From JBCBKP01 sp038521625 (GTDB taxonomy: Bacteria > Planctomycetota > Phycisphaerae > Phycisphaerales > UBA1924), in assembly GCA_038521625.1 (NCBI GenBank), contig JBCBKP010000014.1, forward strand, positions 1 through 64,000: a DNA stretch of 64,000 bases, in the 5' to 3' direction. The notes beneath the pieces were generated by a model. That model saw only the letters and a program-made list of their open reading frames with translations. It searched no databases and had not been told where the DNA came from. Positions 23,569 through 31,901 of this stretch are shown piece by piece. Each line of letters begins with the position of its first letter. Positions within the stretch are counted from its first letter, which is position 1. Both the position numbers and the translations under genes were made by a program.

Positions 23569-25848
23569 TTATGGGCAGCCCGCGTCGAACGCCCCGAAGA
23601 ACTCGATGAGGTCGAAGATGTCTACGGCGAGGTCGGCGTTGAAGTCGAACGGCGCTTCGACGAACGACAGGAGATCATCGGTCTGGAGCGATCCGAACGG
23701 GAAAGCGAGATCGGCGGCGCTGCACGGCGGCGTCTCTTCGCAGATCAGGCGGTCCACGCGGAACGCGTCCAGGCCGGCCTCGATGATGTTCTGGTCCTCG
23801 ATGTCGGACGCCGTGAATCGCATCCGGGTCGCCGCCGTCCCTTCGCTCGCGTCGACCAGGAACGACTCGTCGCGCCACTCGGAGGATGATCCCAGATGAT
23901 CGGTCACCACGGCCCAGGTCGCCCCGTCATCGAACGAGATCTCGACTCGCAGACGGTCGTCACCCGCGGAGAACGTGCCGAACGTGTCGAACCAGTACGA
24001 GTACGAGATGACCGCGCCGCCGGCCGTGTCGAACGTCGGGCTGATGAGCGTTGTCTGGCCGTTGTCGACGTCCGAGTTGCCGCTGTTCGAAGCGTCGTTG
24101 TCGGTCACGAACGCGAAGCCCGAGCCGTCGGCGTCCGACGGCGGATCGCCGCGACCCGCGTTCACCGGCACGCCACGCGTCCACTGCCCGTCCGAGGCGC
24201 TCCCTGATACCGTCCACCCGCCCGGGGCGTCGAACGAATCCTGCAGTACGAGCTCGACCGCGGTGACCGGCCTGGCGAAGTACCGCTCGGTCTGCGGGTC
24301 CTCAGGGAGCGAGAAGAGCGCGCCCTCGGTGCTTCGGGCTTCGAAGTGGAATACGACGTCCCCGCTGCACCCCACCTCGGGCAGCGAGAACGAGAACAGC
24401 CCGTCCCCGCTCTCGGTCCCCGGCACGCGGATCTCGCCCGACGGGAGGCCGAGAACCATCTCGACGGTCTGCGCATCGAGCGTGGTCTGGAGCGAGCGGA
24501 TGCCGATCTCGATCGTGTCGCCGCCGCCCGCGGCGATCAGCGCCGGGAGCGGGCTCCGCGTCTCGAAGATGATCGTCGGTCGGATCGGATCGACCCGGAA
24601 GACGAAGAGCCCGCGTTCGATGTCGCTGACCACGACCGTTCCGCTCTCGAAGAACGGGTAGACGGACCATGCGCCGTTGAAGTTCGCGGAGTCGCTGCTC
24701 GGGAACGTGTCGTAGAAGCCGATCTCCGTGGGCCTGAGCGGGTCAGAGGTCTCGAAGACGCGCAGCCCCGAGCGGTAGTTCGCCTGATAGATCAGGCCCC
24801 CGTGGACGTAGAGGTTGTGATCGATCGCGGCGCTGCCCGACGAGAATGTCCCCGCGAGTGCCGGATTGGCCAGGTCGCTCACGTCGACGACCCGTGTCGT
24901 CGTCTCGCCAGAGATCCCGGTGTTCTCGTCAAGCTCATCATTCAGGTAGAGCGTCCGTTGATCCTCGCCGACCCAGACCTGGTGCGAATACCCGGCGTCG
25001 GGATAGAAGAGAGTCGAGATCACGACCGGGTTCGTCGGGTTCGTCATGTCGACGATCCGCAGTCCGGTCCTCGTGCTCCCACCGTTGAATCCGGAAGCGC
25101 AGAACGCGATCTCCCGACCGGCGAACGGGCCGGAGTTCCACGTGACCACTTGGGCGTCGTGGACGTACATCTCGGTCCACCCGCCGAGGATCTGCGGGCG
25201 CGTCGGATCGGTCAGGTCCATCCGGATGAGCCCGCCATTGCCCACGTTCCCGCCCGCGAGGTAGAGCGTCCCGGCCTCTTCGTTCGCGACGATGTTGTGC
25301 GTCGTCGTATGTCCGCCGACCTGCGAGTTCCGAACGAGATCAACCACGCCGGCGTCGATCGAGCCGAGATCCATGACCTGGATGCCCTCGCCGCCCTCGC
25401 TCACGCCGTAGGCGTACCGCCCGACGACCTTGACGTCGTGCCAGGGGCTCGACGGTCCGGGGATCGTCGCCACGACCACGGGATTGCGCGGGTCGGTGAC
25501 CTCGACGAAGCCGAACCCCGCCTCCAGGCCGATAATCGCGTACTCGCGACCCGACGGCGAGGTGTATCCCCAGCAGTCGTTGCCCGCGGCCTGGTTCCCG
25601 GCGAAGTTGTTCAGCGGAACCTGCGAGAGCAGGGTGACGCCCGTCGGCGACTGGCCGGCGGCGGCACGGCTCGAGCCGGGGAACCCGTGTCCCGTCGTGA
25701 CGATCGGCCCCCGGAAGGCCGGAAGGCGGTCGGCCAGCTTCCGCCAGTCCTCATCGTGTGCCTCGGCGATCGCGACGAGCACAAGCGCCGCGAGCGTCGC
25801 GAGCACGCGCGCCGAAGTCTGACACGATCTGATCCGCGGGTCCGGCAT
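23569..25848 (-). CDS. LVIVD-repeat ('choice-of-anchor B') surface protein with GC-type dockerin tail
   Basis: A 759-aa protein. ATG at 25848 (MPDPRIRSC) has GAGG 6 nt upstream and starts the signal peptide (VLATLAALVLVAIAEA); the frame back to 26712 is a shadow over another gene. Residues about 60-390 contain repeated LVIVD-type blades (GFVEVTDPRNPVVVATI, GLRIVDMTNPTNPVVI, TRVVDVSDLANPALAG, GLRVFETSDPLRPTEI), as in 'choice-of-anchor B' family proteins. A C-terminal jelly-roll region (FDAPGGWTVSGSASDGQW) follows, and the tail has two EF-like helices and ends DAGCP. That tail is the Phycisphaerae GC-type dockerin domain, taken to anchor proteins at the cell surface (inference). Confidence 0.75.
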   Translation of the reverse strand: MPDPRIRSCQTSARVLATLAALVLVAIAEAHDEDWRKLADRLPAFRGPIVTTGHGFPGSSRAAAGQSPTGVTLLSQVPLNNFAGNQAAGNDCWGYTSPSGREYAIIGLEAGFGFVEVTDPRNPVVVATIPGPSSPWHDVKVVGRYAYGVSEGGEGIQVMDLGSIDAGVVDLVRNSQVGGHTTTHNIVANEEAGTLYLAGGNVGNGGLIRMDLTDPTRPQILGGWTEMYVHDAQVVTWNSGPFAGREIAFCASGFNGGSTRTGLRIVDMTNPTNPVVISTLFYPDAGYSHQVWVGEDQRTLYLNDELDENTGISGETTTRVVDVSDLANPALAGTFSSGSAAIDHNLYVHGGLIYQANYRSGLRVFETSDPLRPTEIGFYDTFPSSDSANFNGAWSVYPFFESGTVVVSDIERGLFVFRVDPIRPTIIFETRSPLPALIAAGGGDTIEIGIRSLQTTLDAQTVEMVLGLPSGEIRVPGTESGDGLFSFSLPEVGCSGDVVFHFEARSTEGALFSLPEDPQTERYFARPVTAVELVLQDSFDAPGGWTVSGSASDGQWTRGVPVNAGRGDPPSDADGSGFAFVTDNDASNSGNSDVDNGQTTLISPTFDTAGGAVISYSYWFDTFGTFSAGDDRLRVEISFDDGATWAVVTDHLGSSSEWRDESFLVDASEGTAATRMRFTASDIEDQNIIEAGLDAFRVDRLICEETPPCSAADLAFPFGSLQTDDLLSFVEAPFDFNADLAVDIFDLIEFFGAFDAGCP

Positions 25849-26001
25849 GCTCGTCCTCGGTGAATCGGCCGCGCGACACGCGTCAGACACTGCTGACCCG
25901 CGTACGCTCGTTGAGATGATGGGAGTGAGCCTCAGCATAGCCCGTGAGCACGATCGGGCCACGCGGGATATTCGCCGTTCGAACGAACATGTGGGCGCGG
26001 G

Positions 26002-26781
26002 GTGAGCGTTCTGAGCGTCATCTCGGCCGGATTCTTGTTTCTCGGCTTCGCCGGGCAGACTCTGGGCCAGCCCTCGATACTGCTCGTCGACCCGAACCGG
26101 TCTCCCACGGTGGTCGTCAGTTGGGTCGGAGCGGACGGCCGGTTGAGACGGCTCGAAGGCACGCGTCCCTACTCGTCCGATGCGCGGCGCGAGTTCCTGG
26201 GTGGCAATCTCGAAGCGTTCGTTGCCATGGGCGGAACGCGCCTCACCAAGGGAGCGGGCCACCCCCGCGGCGCGGTCGCGAGGGTCGGGTTCTACAAGCA
26301 TGATCCCGGCAGGCCGCTGTTCGAGTCGGCATCCCGCGACACGGAGTTCGAGGTGCGCCTCTCGGGGCTCCGATTCAATCAAGCCGTCGACCCGAACCCC
26401 GAGAGCGGTGTTCAGCACCTCAAGTATTCGCCAGAGGATCTCGCGCAGTGTGGCCTCCCCGGAGACGCGAGAGAGCAGTTCAACACCGCGTCGCGCGATG
26501 AGACGTTGAACGATCGCATCCGGCCTGGAATTGATGCACGCCTCGGCGTGCTCGACGGATCCGATGGCTCTCTCGGATCGATCACGGTGATCGAAGAGGA
26601 CGACGGGTCCATCACGACGACGGCTCGGTTCCGCTATCCCGCGCTCCGGAATCTGCGAGACCCGTGGCGGTCTGACCTTCCCGGCACGTTCCTGGAGCCG
26701 ATCCACTTCCACATCGAGTTCGAGGTGCTGCCCGACGGCGTCGCGCCGCTCGGCGGCGCAACCTCAGGTCCGGCCCGCTGA
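26002..26781 (+). CDS. Secreted protein of unknown function
   Basis: A 259-aa protein with a GTG start at 26002. The N-terminus (SVLSVISAGFLFLGFAGQTLGQ) is a signal peptide. The mature chain shows mixed beta strands but no recognised domain or catalytic signature. It is divergent from the LVIVD-repeat gene and runs convergently into the SCO1-like gene (6 bp between the ends). Codon-position GC bias supports it as real. Confidence 0.55.
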   Translation: MSVLSVISAGFLFLGFAGQTLGQPSILLVDPNRSPTVVVSWVGADGRLRRLEGTRPYSSDARREFLGGNLEAFVAMGGTRLTKGAGHPRGAVARVGFYKHDPGRPLFESASRDTEFEVRLSGLRFNQAVDPNPESGVQHLKYSPEDLAQCGLPGDAREQFNTASRDETLNDRIRPGIDARLGVLDGSDGSLGSITVIEEDDGSITTTARFRYPALRNLRDPWRSDLPGTFLEPIHFHIEFEVLPDGVAPLGGATSGPAR

Positions 26782-26787
26782 GACGCG

Positions 26788-27498
26788 TCAGCGGTCGAGC
26801 GCGCGGGCCGCGTCTGCGATGAGACGCTCGATCGCGTCGGCGTCGGTGAACGCGTAGATCCCGATCAGGCGGCGGTCGGGCCCGACGAGCATGATTCGCG
26901 TCGGGTGCAGGATGTTCTGCATCGTGTCGCCGGCCGGGCCGCTGATCGTCACGTCGTTCTGCGTTCGTATGTCGTAATCCAGGCTCTCGCTCGCGAGGCG
27001 CGCGACCAGCGCCGGATCGCCGGTGAGCAGAGACCAGCGATCGGTGTCGAGCCCGAGTCGCGCGGCATAGCTCGTGAGCACCTCCGGCGTGTCCCGAGTG
27101 CCGTCGACGCTGATCGCGGCGAACCGAAGGCGTCCCGCGGGGGCTTCGCCCGCCGTCCGTCGCTCGATCCCGGCCATGGTCCCCATCAGCCTCGGGCACG
27201 GGCCCCGGCAACTTGTGAAGAAGAACACGAGCGCCGTCACTTCATCATCGAAGAGCGACGGGCCGGCGTCCTCGCCCCGGTGGCTCGTGAACGTGAAGCC
27301 GGCGAGCCGGAAGTCGGAAACCGAGCCTCGCCCCGGGCCCGGACTCGGGCGGGCAGAGCCCGGGCCGGTCGGCTCGGGCAGACCACCGGGTGACGTCGAT
27401 ACGGCCCGCGACGACCAGGACAGCGCCAGAACCGTCCCCGCGGTGACGAGGGCCGCGCCAGACGTGATGCCCAGGTATTGAACGGTTCGCCGATTCAA
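26788..27498 (-). CDS. SCO1/SenC-family copper-binding thioredoxin-like protein
   Basis: A 236-aa protein. The likely start is TTG at 27498 with GGGAGAA upstream. One N-terminal membrane anchor (GITSGAALVTAGTVLALSW) is followed by a Pro/Gly linker and a thioredoxin-like domain. The family's copper ligands are all present: C97-x3-C101 (TSCRGPCPRL) and H198 (NILHPTRI). Known SCO proteins deliver copper to the CuA centre of cytochrome c oxidase or act as periplasmic thiol reductases. No oxidase genes are in the window, so the partner is unknown. It lies 3' of the methionine-branch operon with 252 bp between. Confidence 0.8.
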   Translation of the reverse strand: MNRRTVQYLGITSGAALVTAGTVLALSWSSRAVSTSPGGLPEPTGPGSARPSPGPGRGSVSDFRLAGFTFTSHRGEDAGPSLFDDEVTALVFFFTSCRGPCPRLMGTMAGIERRTAGEAPAGRLRFAAISVDGTRDTPEVLTSYAARLGLDTDRWSLLTGDPALVARLASESLDYDIRTQNDVTISGPAGDTMQNILHPTRIMLVGPDRRLIGIYAFTDADAIERLIADAARALDR

Positions 27499-27750
27499 TG
27501 CTCGGTTCTCCCGACAGAACCCGGCCCGGACGCGCCCGCGGTCGACGCTCGTCGCGGTTCGTCCGGAATGTAGGCCGAGCGGCCCGCGGGTGGCAGAGCG
27601 TACGCCGCCCTCGCACGATCCTCACAGCGGATCTGTTGGGGTACTCTCGACGTGTTGTTTCGCAGCCGAGTCGTGGTCGATGCCTCTTCGCCGCTCGTCT
27701 GGCGCATCACCGAGGGGTCGAGCGACGGCCGCGACGATGCCGCGGCAGTT

Positions 27751-28761
27751 TCATTGCGGGTCGAGCCGATCGAGGATCTGGATCGCATTGAGCGCCGCAC
27801 CCTTTCGGAGTTGGTCGCAGCAGGCCCACAGCATGAACTTGCGCGCCGGGTTCGAGATCGATGCTCGCGCCCGGCCGAGTCGGACTCGATCGGTTCGTTC
27901 CGTATCCCGCGGCGTGACCGTCGTGCCCGGCGAATAGTCGGCGTGCTCGTACTCGCGGACCAGATTTCCGATCTCTTCGGCTGATGCATCCCGGCCCGTC
28001 TCGATGACGATCGCCTGCGAATGGCACCTCGCCACCGGCACCCGGATGCAATTCGGGAGCACTTCGAGTGTGCGATCATCGAGGATCCGCTGGCTCTCGC
28101 GGATCATCTTGATCTCTTCCTCGCAGTAGCCCGAGCCGGGGTCGCGGGGCGATTCGTGCGGGAAGACGTTGAAAGCGCAGCTCGTTGGGAAGATCGTCGG
28201 CGCGGGCGGCTCTCCGGATAGGAGTCTCGCGGATTCATCGGAGAGTTCCTCGATCGCGGCCTGCCCGGCGCCGGAGACCGCCTGGTAGGTGCTCACCGTG
28301 AGCGATCGAAGTCCGAACGCGCGCCTGGCCGGTTCGATCGCGATCAGAAGCATGATCGTCGAGCAGTTGGGATTCGCGACCAGCCTCGGTCGCGCGGGTC
28401 CGGTCAGGAGCCGCCCGTTGATCTCTGGCACGACGAGGGGGACGTCGGGGTGATGTCGGAACGCGGAGGAGCAGTCCACCGTCGTCATCCCCGCGCGCTC
28501 CAGCGCCGGCGCGATCTCGCGGGACACCTCGGCCGGTGTGCAGAGGAGGGCCGCCGCGCAATCGCTCGGCGCGGACTTGTCGAACGGGCGGACCTGGAGG
28601 CGGCCGCCGGCGTACGGAATGGTCGTGTCCCGGGAGCGCTCGGAGCCGAAGAGCCGGATCTGTTCCGGTGGGTGCCCACGCTCTTCGAGGATCGTCGTGG
28701 CCTCGCGGCCGACCGCGCCGATCGCCCCGATGATCGCGATGGATTGTGGCTCAGCGGGCAT
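27751..28761 (-). CDS. asd: Aspartate-semialdehyde dehydrogenase
   Basis: A 336-aa protein, normal length for the family. Reduces aspartyl-4-phosphate with NADPH to aspartate semialdehyde, the shared step to Lys, Thr and Met. The N-terminal Rossmann motif GAIGAVG (12-18), the nucleophile C133 in NPNCST, and the QAVSGAGQ and RVPVARCHS segments are all in place. Third gene of the metB - AK/HD - asd operon: its ATG overlaps the preceding stop by 11 nt. It is thus expected to be controlled by the SAM riboswitch. Confidence 0.93.
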   Translation of the reverse strand: MPAEPQSIAIIGAIGAVGREATTILEERGHPPEQIRLFGSERSRDTTIPYAGGRLQVRPFDKSAPSDCAAALLCTPAEVSREIAPALERAGMTTVDCSSAFRHHPDVPLVVPEINGRLLTGPARPRLVANPNCSTIMLLIAIEPARRAFGLRSLTVSTYQAVSGAGQAAIEELSDESARLLSGEPPAPTIFPTSCAFNVFPHESPRDPGSGYCEEEIKMIRESQRILDDRTLEVLPNCIRVPVARCHSQAIVIETGRDASAEEIGNLVREYEHADYSPGTTVTPRDTERTDRVRLGRARASISNPARKFMLWACCDQLRKGAALNAIQILDRLDPQ

Positions 28762-30439
28762 GGGCGTATCCCTGCGCGTCGGCGGCGAGCTGGGCGTTGC
28801 GGCTGCGGTCGCGGCTCAGCTCGAGAAGATCGGCGAGGACAGATTCGGCGGTCGGCCATCGGCCGGCTCCCCGCCCTCTGATCTCCTCCGTGGTCCCGTC
28901 CGCGCACTCGATGATGACCGAGTTCTCCTCGCCGGCGACGTCGAAGAGCGGGTCCGGGGGCACGAGTTCTTCCAGCTCGACCGCGCATTCGCTCTCGCGC
29001 AGGGTGCCGATCTGCCGGAGGCACCGGCCTTCTCCGAGCGTCTCGGGGAAGACGATCCGGGGGGACGAACACCGTGGCTCGTCGAAGCCGAGTGCCTGTG
29101 CGATGACTCTCAGTTTGTCGATGCAGTCTCGGCCGTCCAGGTCACGCGATGGATCGGCCTCGGCCAAGCCCGCTCGCTGCGCGGAGTCGACCGCCTCTGC
29201 GAATGGCTTCGAGTCGTGCAGAGCCGACAGCACGAAGTTGGCGGTGCCGTTGAGAACGCCGCGCACGACGCTCGCGGGAGCGGCCACCGCTCGCTCGAGC
29301 ACGGGCAGCCCGCCCCCGACACTCGCGGACTTGAGAAGTCGGGCGCCGTGCTTGTCCGCGATCGACTGCAGCTCCCGGCCGTGCTCGGCGAGGAGCGCCT
29401 TGTTCGCCGTGACGACGTCTCGTCCGGCCTGCAGGCTCGACGCCACGAGCTCGTACGCGGCGTCGGTGCCACCGATGAGTTCCACGAGCAGGTCGGATCC
29501 GGCGGCGCAGTCGTGCGGCCGCTCGACAACCCGAAGGCCGCGGCGCTCGAGCGAGTCCCGTCTGGCCTCGCTCCGGCACGCGACGCCGGTGATCCGGAAG
29601 GACTCGGGGAGCCGGCTCAGGTGGTCGAGCAAGCCGCCGCCGACGGTGCCCGCGCCGGCGATCCCGATGCGCAATGGCTCCGGGTGATCCGGGAGCTCAT
29701 TGAGCCTCGACGGGCCGACGCCGACGACGGTCGGGCTCACGCCGTTGAGCCGCCCGATCTCGAACTCCACGCCATGCGTTCGCGCGAGTTCGATCGCTTT
29801 GTGCTGGATGATGGATCCGTCTGTCCGCAGCGCGTCCTCATAGGAGCAGGACCCGTATCTTCGGGCGTACCGATCGTGCGCCGGGTCGGCGGTGTACAGG
29901 CCGTCCACGTCCTTGATCAACCGGCAGCGTTCGGCGCGGAGAGCGTGTGCCAAGAAGAGCGCGGTCGTGTCGGAGCCGCCTCTTCCCAGAGTGACCGTCC
30001 GGCCGCGCGAATCGATCGCGGTGAAACCGGGGAGCACGACGACTCCGTCGGTCTCGAGGGCGCTCTCGAGGGCGGGGATGTCAACGGATTCCGGGGAAGA
30101 ATCGAGCGGCGTGCCACCGGCGATCAGGCGCGCGGCGCTGGGTGTCAGCACCGAGGCGGGCAGGCCGACGCGGTCGAGGTAGAGACCGAGCATCGCGGCG
30201 CACTCGGCCTCGCCCGAGGCGATCAGCGGCGCACAGGCCGCGGCGCTCGGGCGTGCAGCGACCCGATCGCAGGCGGATACAAGATCGTCGGTCCGTCCGG
30301 ACAGCGCCGAGACCACGGCGACGACGCGCCAGCCCTCGCGACGCCAGCGGTAGATCTCGTGGACCGCCGTCTGGAGTGCGCCTTCGTCGGGAAGGACCGA
30401 GCCGCCGAACTTGAGGACGATGAGTCTGCTATTCGACAT
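28751..30439 (-). CDS. thrA: Bifunctional aspartokinase-homoserine dehydrogenase lacking ACT domains
   Basis: A 562-aa protein joining two enzymes of the aspartate pathway. Residues about 5-245 are an aspartokinase catalytic domain (KFGGS at 10-14, GRGGSDTTA at 152-160, KDVDGLYTADP). Residues about 256-562 are homoserine dehydrogenase (GIAGAGTVGGG, TANKALLAEHG, GVLNGTANFVLS, DPSRDLDGRDC). Compared with enteric ThrA (about 820 aa) the pair of ACT regulatory domains between kinase and dehydrogenase is missing: only about 15 residues separate them. The enzyme may therefore not be feedback-inhibited in the usual way, leaving control to the riboswitch (inference). Its ATG overlaps the metB stop by 11 nt. 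Confidence 0.9.
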   Translation of the reverse strand: MSNSRLIVLKFGGSVLPDEGALQTAVHEIYRWRREGWRVVAVVSALSGRTDDLVSACDRVAARPSAAACAPLIASGEAECAAMLGLYLDRVGLPASVLTPSAARLIAGGTPLDSSPESVDIPALESALETDGVVVLPGFTAIDSRGRTVTLGRGGSDTTALFLAHALRAERCRLIKDVDGLYTADPAHDRYARRYGSCSYEDALRTDGSIIQHKAIELARTHGVEFEIGRLNGVSPTVVGVGPSRLNELPDHPEPLRIGIAGAGTVGGGLLDHLSRLPESFRITGVACRSEARRDSLERRGLRVVERPHDCAAGSDLLVELIGGTDAAYELVASSLQAGRDVVTANKALLAEHGRELQSIADKHGARLLKSASVGGGLPVLERAVAAPASVVRGVLNGTANFVLSALHDSKPFAEAVDSAQRAGLAEADPSRDLDGRDCIDKLRVIAQALGFDEPRCSSPRIVFPETLGEGRCLRQIGTLRESECAVELEELVPPDPLFDVAGEENSVIIECADGTTEEIRGRGAGRWPTAESVLADLLELSRDRSRNAQLAADAQGYAHAR

Positions 30440-31655
30440 GACTCACCTCCGACTGGTCGCGGGACGGGGTCGGTGACGGGGCGGGGCGGATCGTGGTGAA
30501 CGCTCGCTCGAGATCCTCGATGATCATGCCGACGGGCTCGAGACCCACGGAGAGCCGGAGCAGCCCGTCGCTGATCCCGACGGCCCTTCTCTCGGCGATC
30601 GGGACATCTGCGTGGGTCATGGTGGCCGGATGGGTGATGAGAGTCTCGACCGAGCCGACGTGCTCGACGGGTGTGCAGAGTCGGAGCGCGCTGACGAAGC
30701 TGTGGGCATCATCGAAGGTTTCGAGCTCGAACGAGACGACGGCGCCGTTGCCGGCCGCGTGCTGCTCTCGCGCGATTCGCCGGGCGTCGTCGGACTTGAG
30801 GGATGGGTAGTGCGTGGTGACGACGCTCGGATGGTGTTTGAGCCAGTCGGCGATCTCGTGCGCCGAGCGAGACTGCTCTCTGATTCGCAGCGCCAGTGTC
30901 TTGACGCCCTGGCAGGTCAGCCACGCGTTGAAGGGTGATTGAATGGAGCCCGTGCACTTGCGGATGTGGCGGACTCGGTCGAGTAGCCGCTCGTCGCGAG
31001 AGACGAGGGCGCCGCCCAGGGCGACCGAGTGTCCGTCGATGAACTTCGTCGTGGAGTAGACCGAGATGTCCGCGCCGAGGTTCAGCGGGTTCTGCAGGAT
31101 CGGCGTCAGGAACGTGTTGTCGACAGCGACGATCGCCCCATGCCTCTTGGCGATCGTGGCGCACGCGCTGATGTCGGTGATCTCGAGGGTCGGGTTCGAC
31201 GGGGTCTCGAGGAAGACGAGGCGGGTCCGTGGCCGGAGCGCCGCCGCGAGCTCGCTCGGATCCCTTGCGTCGATGAACGTGCAGGTGATCCCCAGACGGG
31301 GCAGCAGATCCTGGAGGAGCCTGGTCGTGCCGCCATAGACGCATCGCGCGCAGGCGACGTGATCGCCGGCTCGGAGCACTGCGAGGAACAGGGCGGCCTC
31401 CGCGGCCAGCCCGGTGCCGAAGCAGACCGCCGGCGGGGCTCCCTCGAGCTCGCCGAGTCCCTTCTCGAGCGCGGAAACGCTCGGGTTCGAGACCCTCGAG
31501 TACTGATGCGTCGGATCGGTGCCGACGCCGGATCGCGCGAACGTCGTCGACTGGACGATCGGGGCGGCGAGCGGGTGCCCGTCCCCTCTGGCGGTGCCGA
31601 TCCTGGTGCACTGATAGGCCGCGTACGCGCGGCCCGGTTCGTCACGATGCCCCAT
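30429..31655 (-). CDS. metB: Cystathionine gamma-synthase-type PLP enzyme
   Basis: A 408-aa protein. Joins an activated homoserine (O-succinyl or O-acetyl) to cysteine to give cystathionine. ATG at 31655 is preceded by AAGGAGT; the frame back to 31799 would read through the riboswitch. PLP-binding lysine K204 in YSTTKFIDGH, the SRVSNPS motif (53-59) and VETPSNP-type segment (LETPSNPTLEI) are those of the Cys/Met metabolism PLP family. Cystathionine gamma-lyase or O-acetylhomoserine sulfhydrylase cannot be excluded from sequence alone; the operon with AK/HD and asd and a SAM riboswitch supports a biosynthetic role. Confidence 0.85.
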   Translation of the reverse strand: MGHRDEPGRAYAAYQCTRIGTARGDGHPLAAPIVQSTTFARSGVGTDPTHQYSRVSNPSVSALEKGLGELEGAPPAVCFGTGLAAEAALFLAVLRAGDHVACARCVYGGTTRLLQDLLPRLGITCTFIDARDPSELAAALRPRTRLVFLETPSNPTLEITDISACATIAKRHGAIVAVDNTFLTPILQNPLNLGADISVYSTTKFIDGHSVALGGALVSRDERLLDRVRHIRKCTGSIQSPFNAWLTCQGVKTLALRIREQSRSAHEIADWLKHHPSVVTTHYPSLKSDDARRIAREQHAAGNGAVVSFELETFDDAHSFVSALRLCTPVEHVGSVETLITHPATMTHADVPIAERRAVGISDGLLRLSVGLEPVGMIIEDLERAFTTIRPAPSPTPSRDQSEVSHVE

Positions 31656-31675
31656 GCTGTGAACTCCTTCACAGC
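31656..31675 (-). promoter_or_regulatory. Hairpin presenting the metB Shine-Dalgarno in its loop
   Basis: Perfect 8-bp inverted repeat GCTGTGAA / TTCACAGC (31668-31675 with 31656-31663) whose 4-nt loop is GGAG. The stem ends right at the metB ATG. It could be the expression platform of the riboswitch or a translation-tuning element. Confidence 0.55.
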
Positions 31676-31749
31676 ATCGAGAGCTTCCAGTGTTGGCGTG
31701 GACGCGGCGGCGCTGCCGCTGTTTTTGCGAGGCTCTGCGGAGCAGGACT

Positions 31750-31854
31750 CGCCACATCGTTCCCCACGCCGGGGCTGGTCTCGGCACCGTGACTGCCATC
31801 GCAGCTCGGTTGCCGCCCAGGACCTTGAGACATCCTGGGACTCTTGATGCGACG
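31750..31854 (-). promoter_or_regulatory. SAM riboswitch, SAM-I clan, upstream of metB
   Basis: A 105-nt minus-strand element folding like an S-box aptamer. P1 pairs CGTCGCATC (31854-31846) with GATGTGGCG (31758-31750), nine consecutive pairs including two G-U. It is followed by AAGAG, then P2 CCCAGGA/TCCTGGG (31839-31833 with 31822-31816). P3 is formed by GGCAACC (31814-31808) and GGTGCC (31788-31783), the most conserved S-box words, with an inner CTGC/GCAG hairpin. P4 is CCCC/GGGG (31774-31771 with 31765-31762). High SAM is expected to switch off the metB operon. Whether it is SAM-I proper or the SAM-I/IV variant needs a covariance search. Confidence 0.85.
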
Positions 31855-31856
31855 AA

Positions 31857-31885
31857 TCGATAGAGCCCTCGCGGGTCTTAGTCAA
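31857..31885 (-). promoter_or_regulatory. Possible sigma-70 promoter of the metB operon
   Basis: TTGACT (31885-31880), 17-nt spacer, TATCGA (31862-31857). Good spacing, moderate -10. A start 6-8 nt downstream would fall inside the 5' strand of P1 and shorten it to about 5 pairs, so either P1 is short in vivo or the true promoter lies elsewhere. Confidence 0.3.
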
Positions 31886-31901
31886 TCGTGGGGTTCGTGA
31901 G

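Noticed and set aside
27499..27750. Possible small gene or terminator 3' of asd
   Set aside because: Open frames look like shadows, and no stem with a T-rich tail was found on the minus strand.
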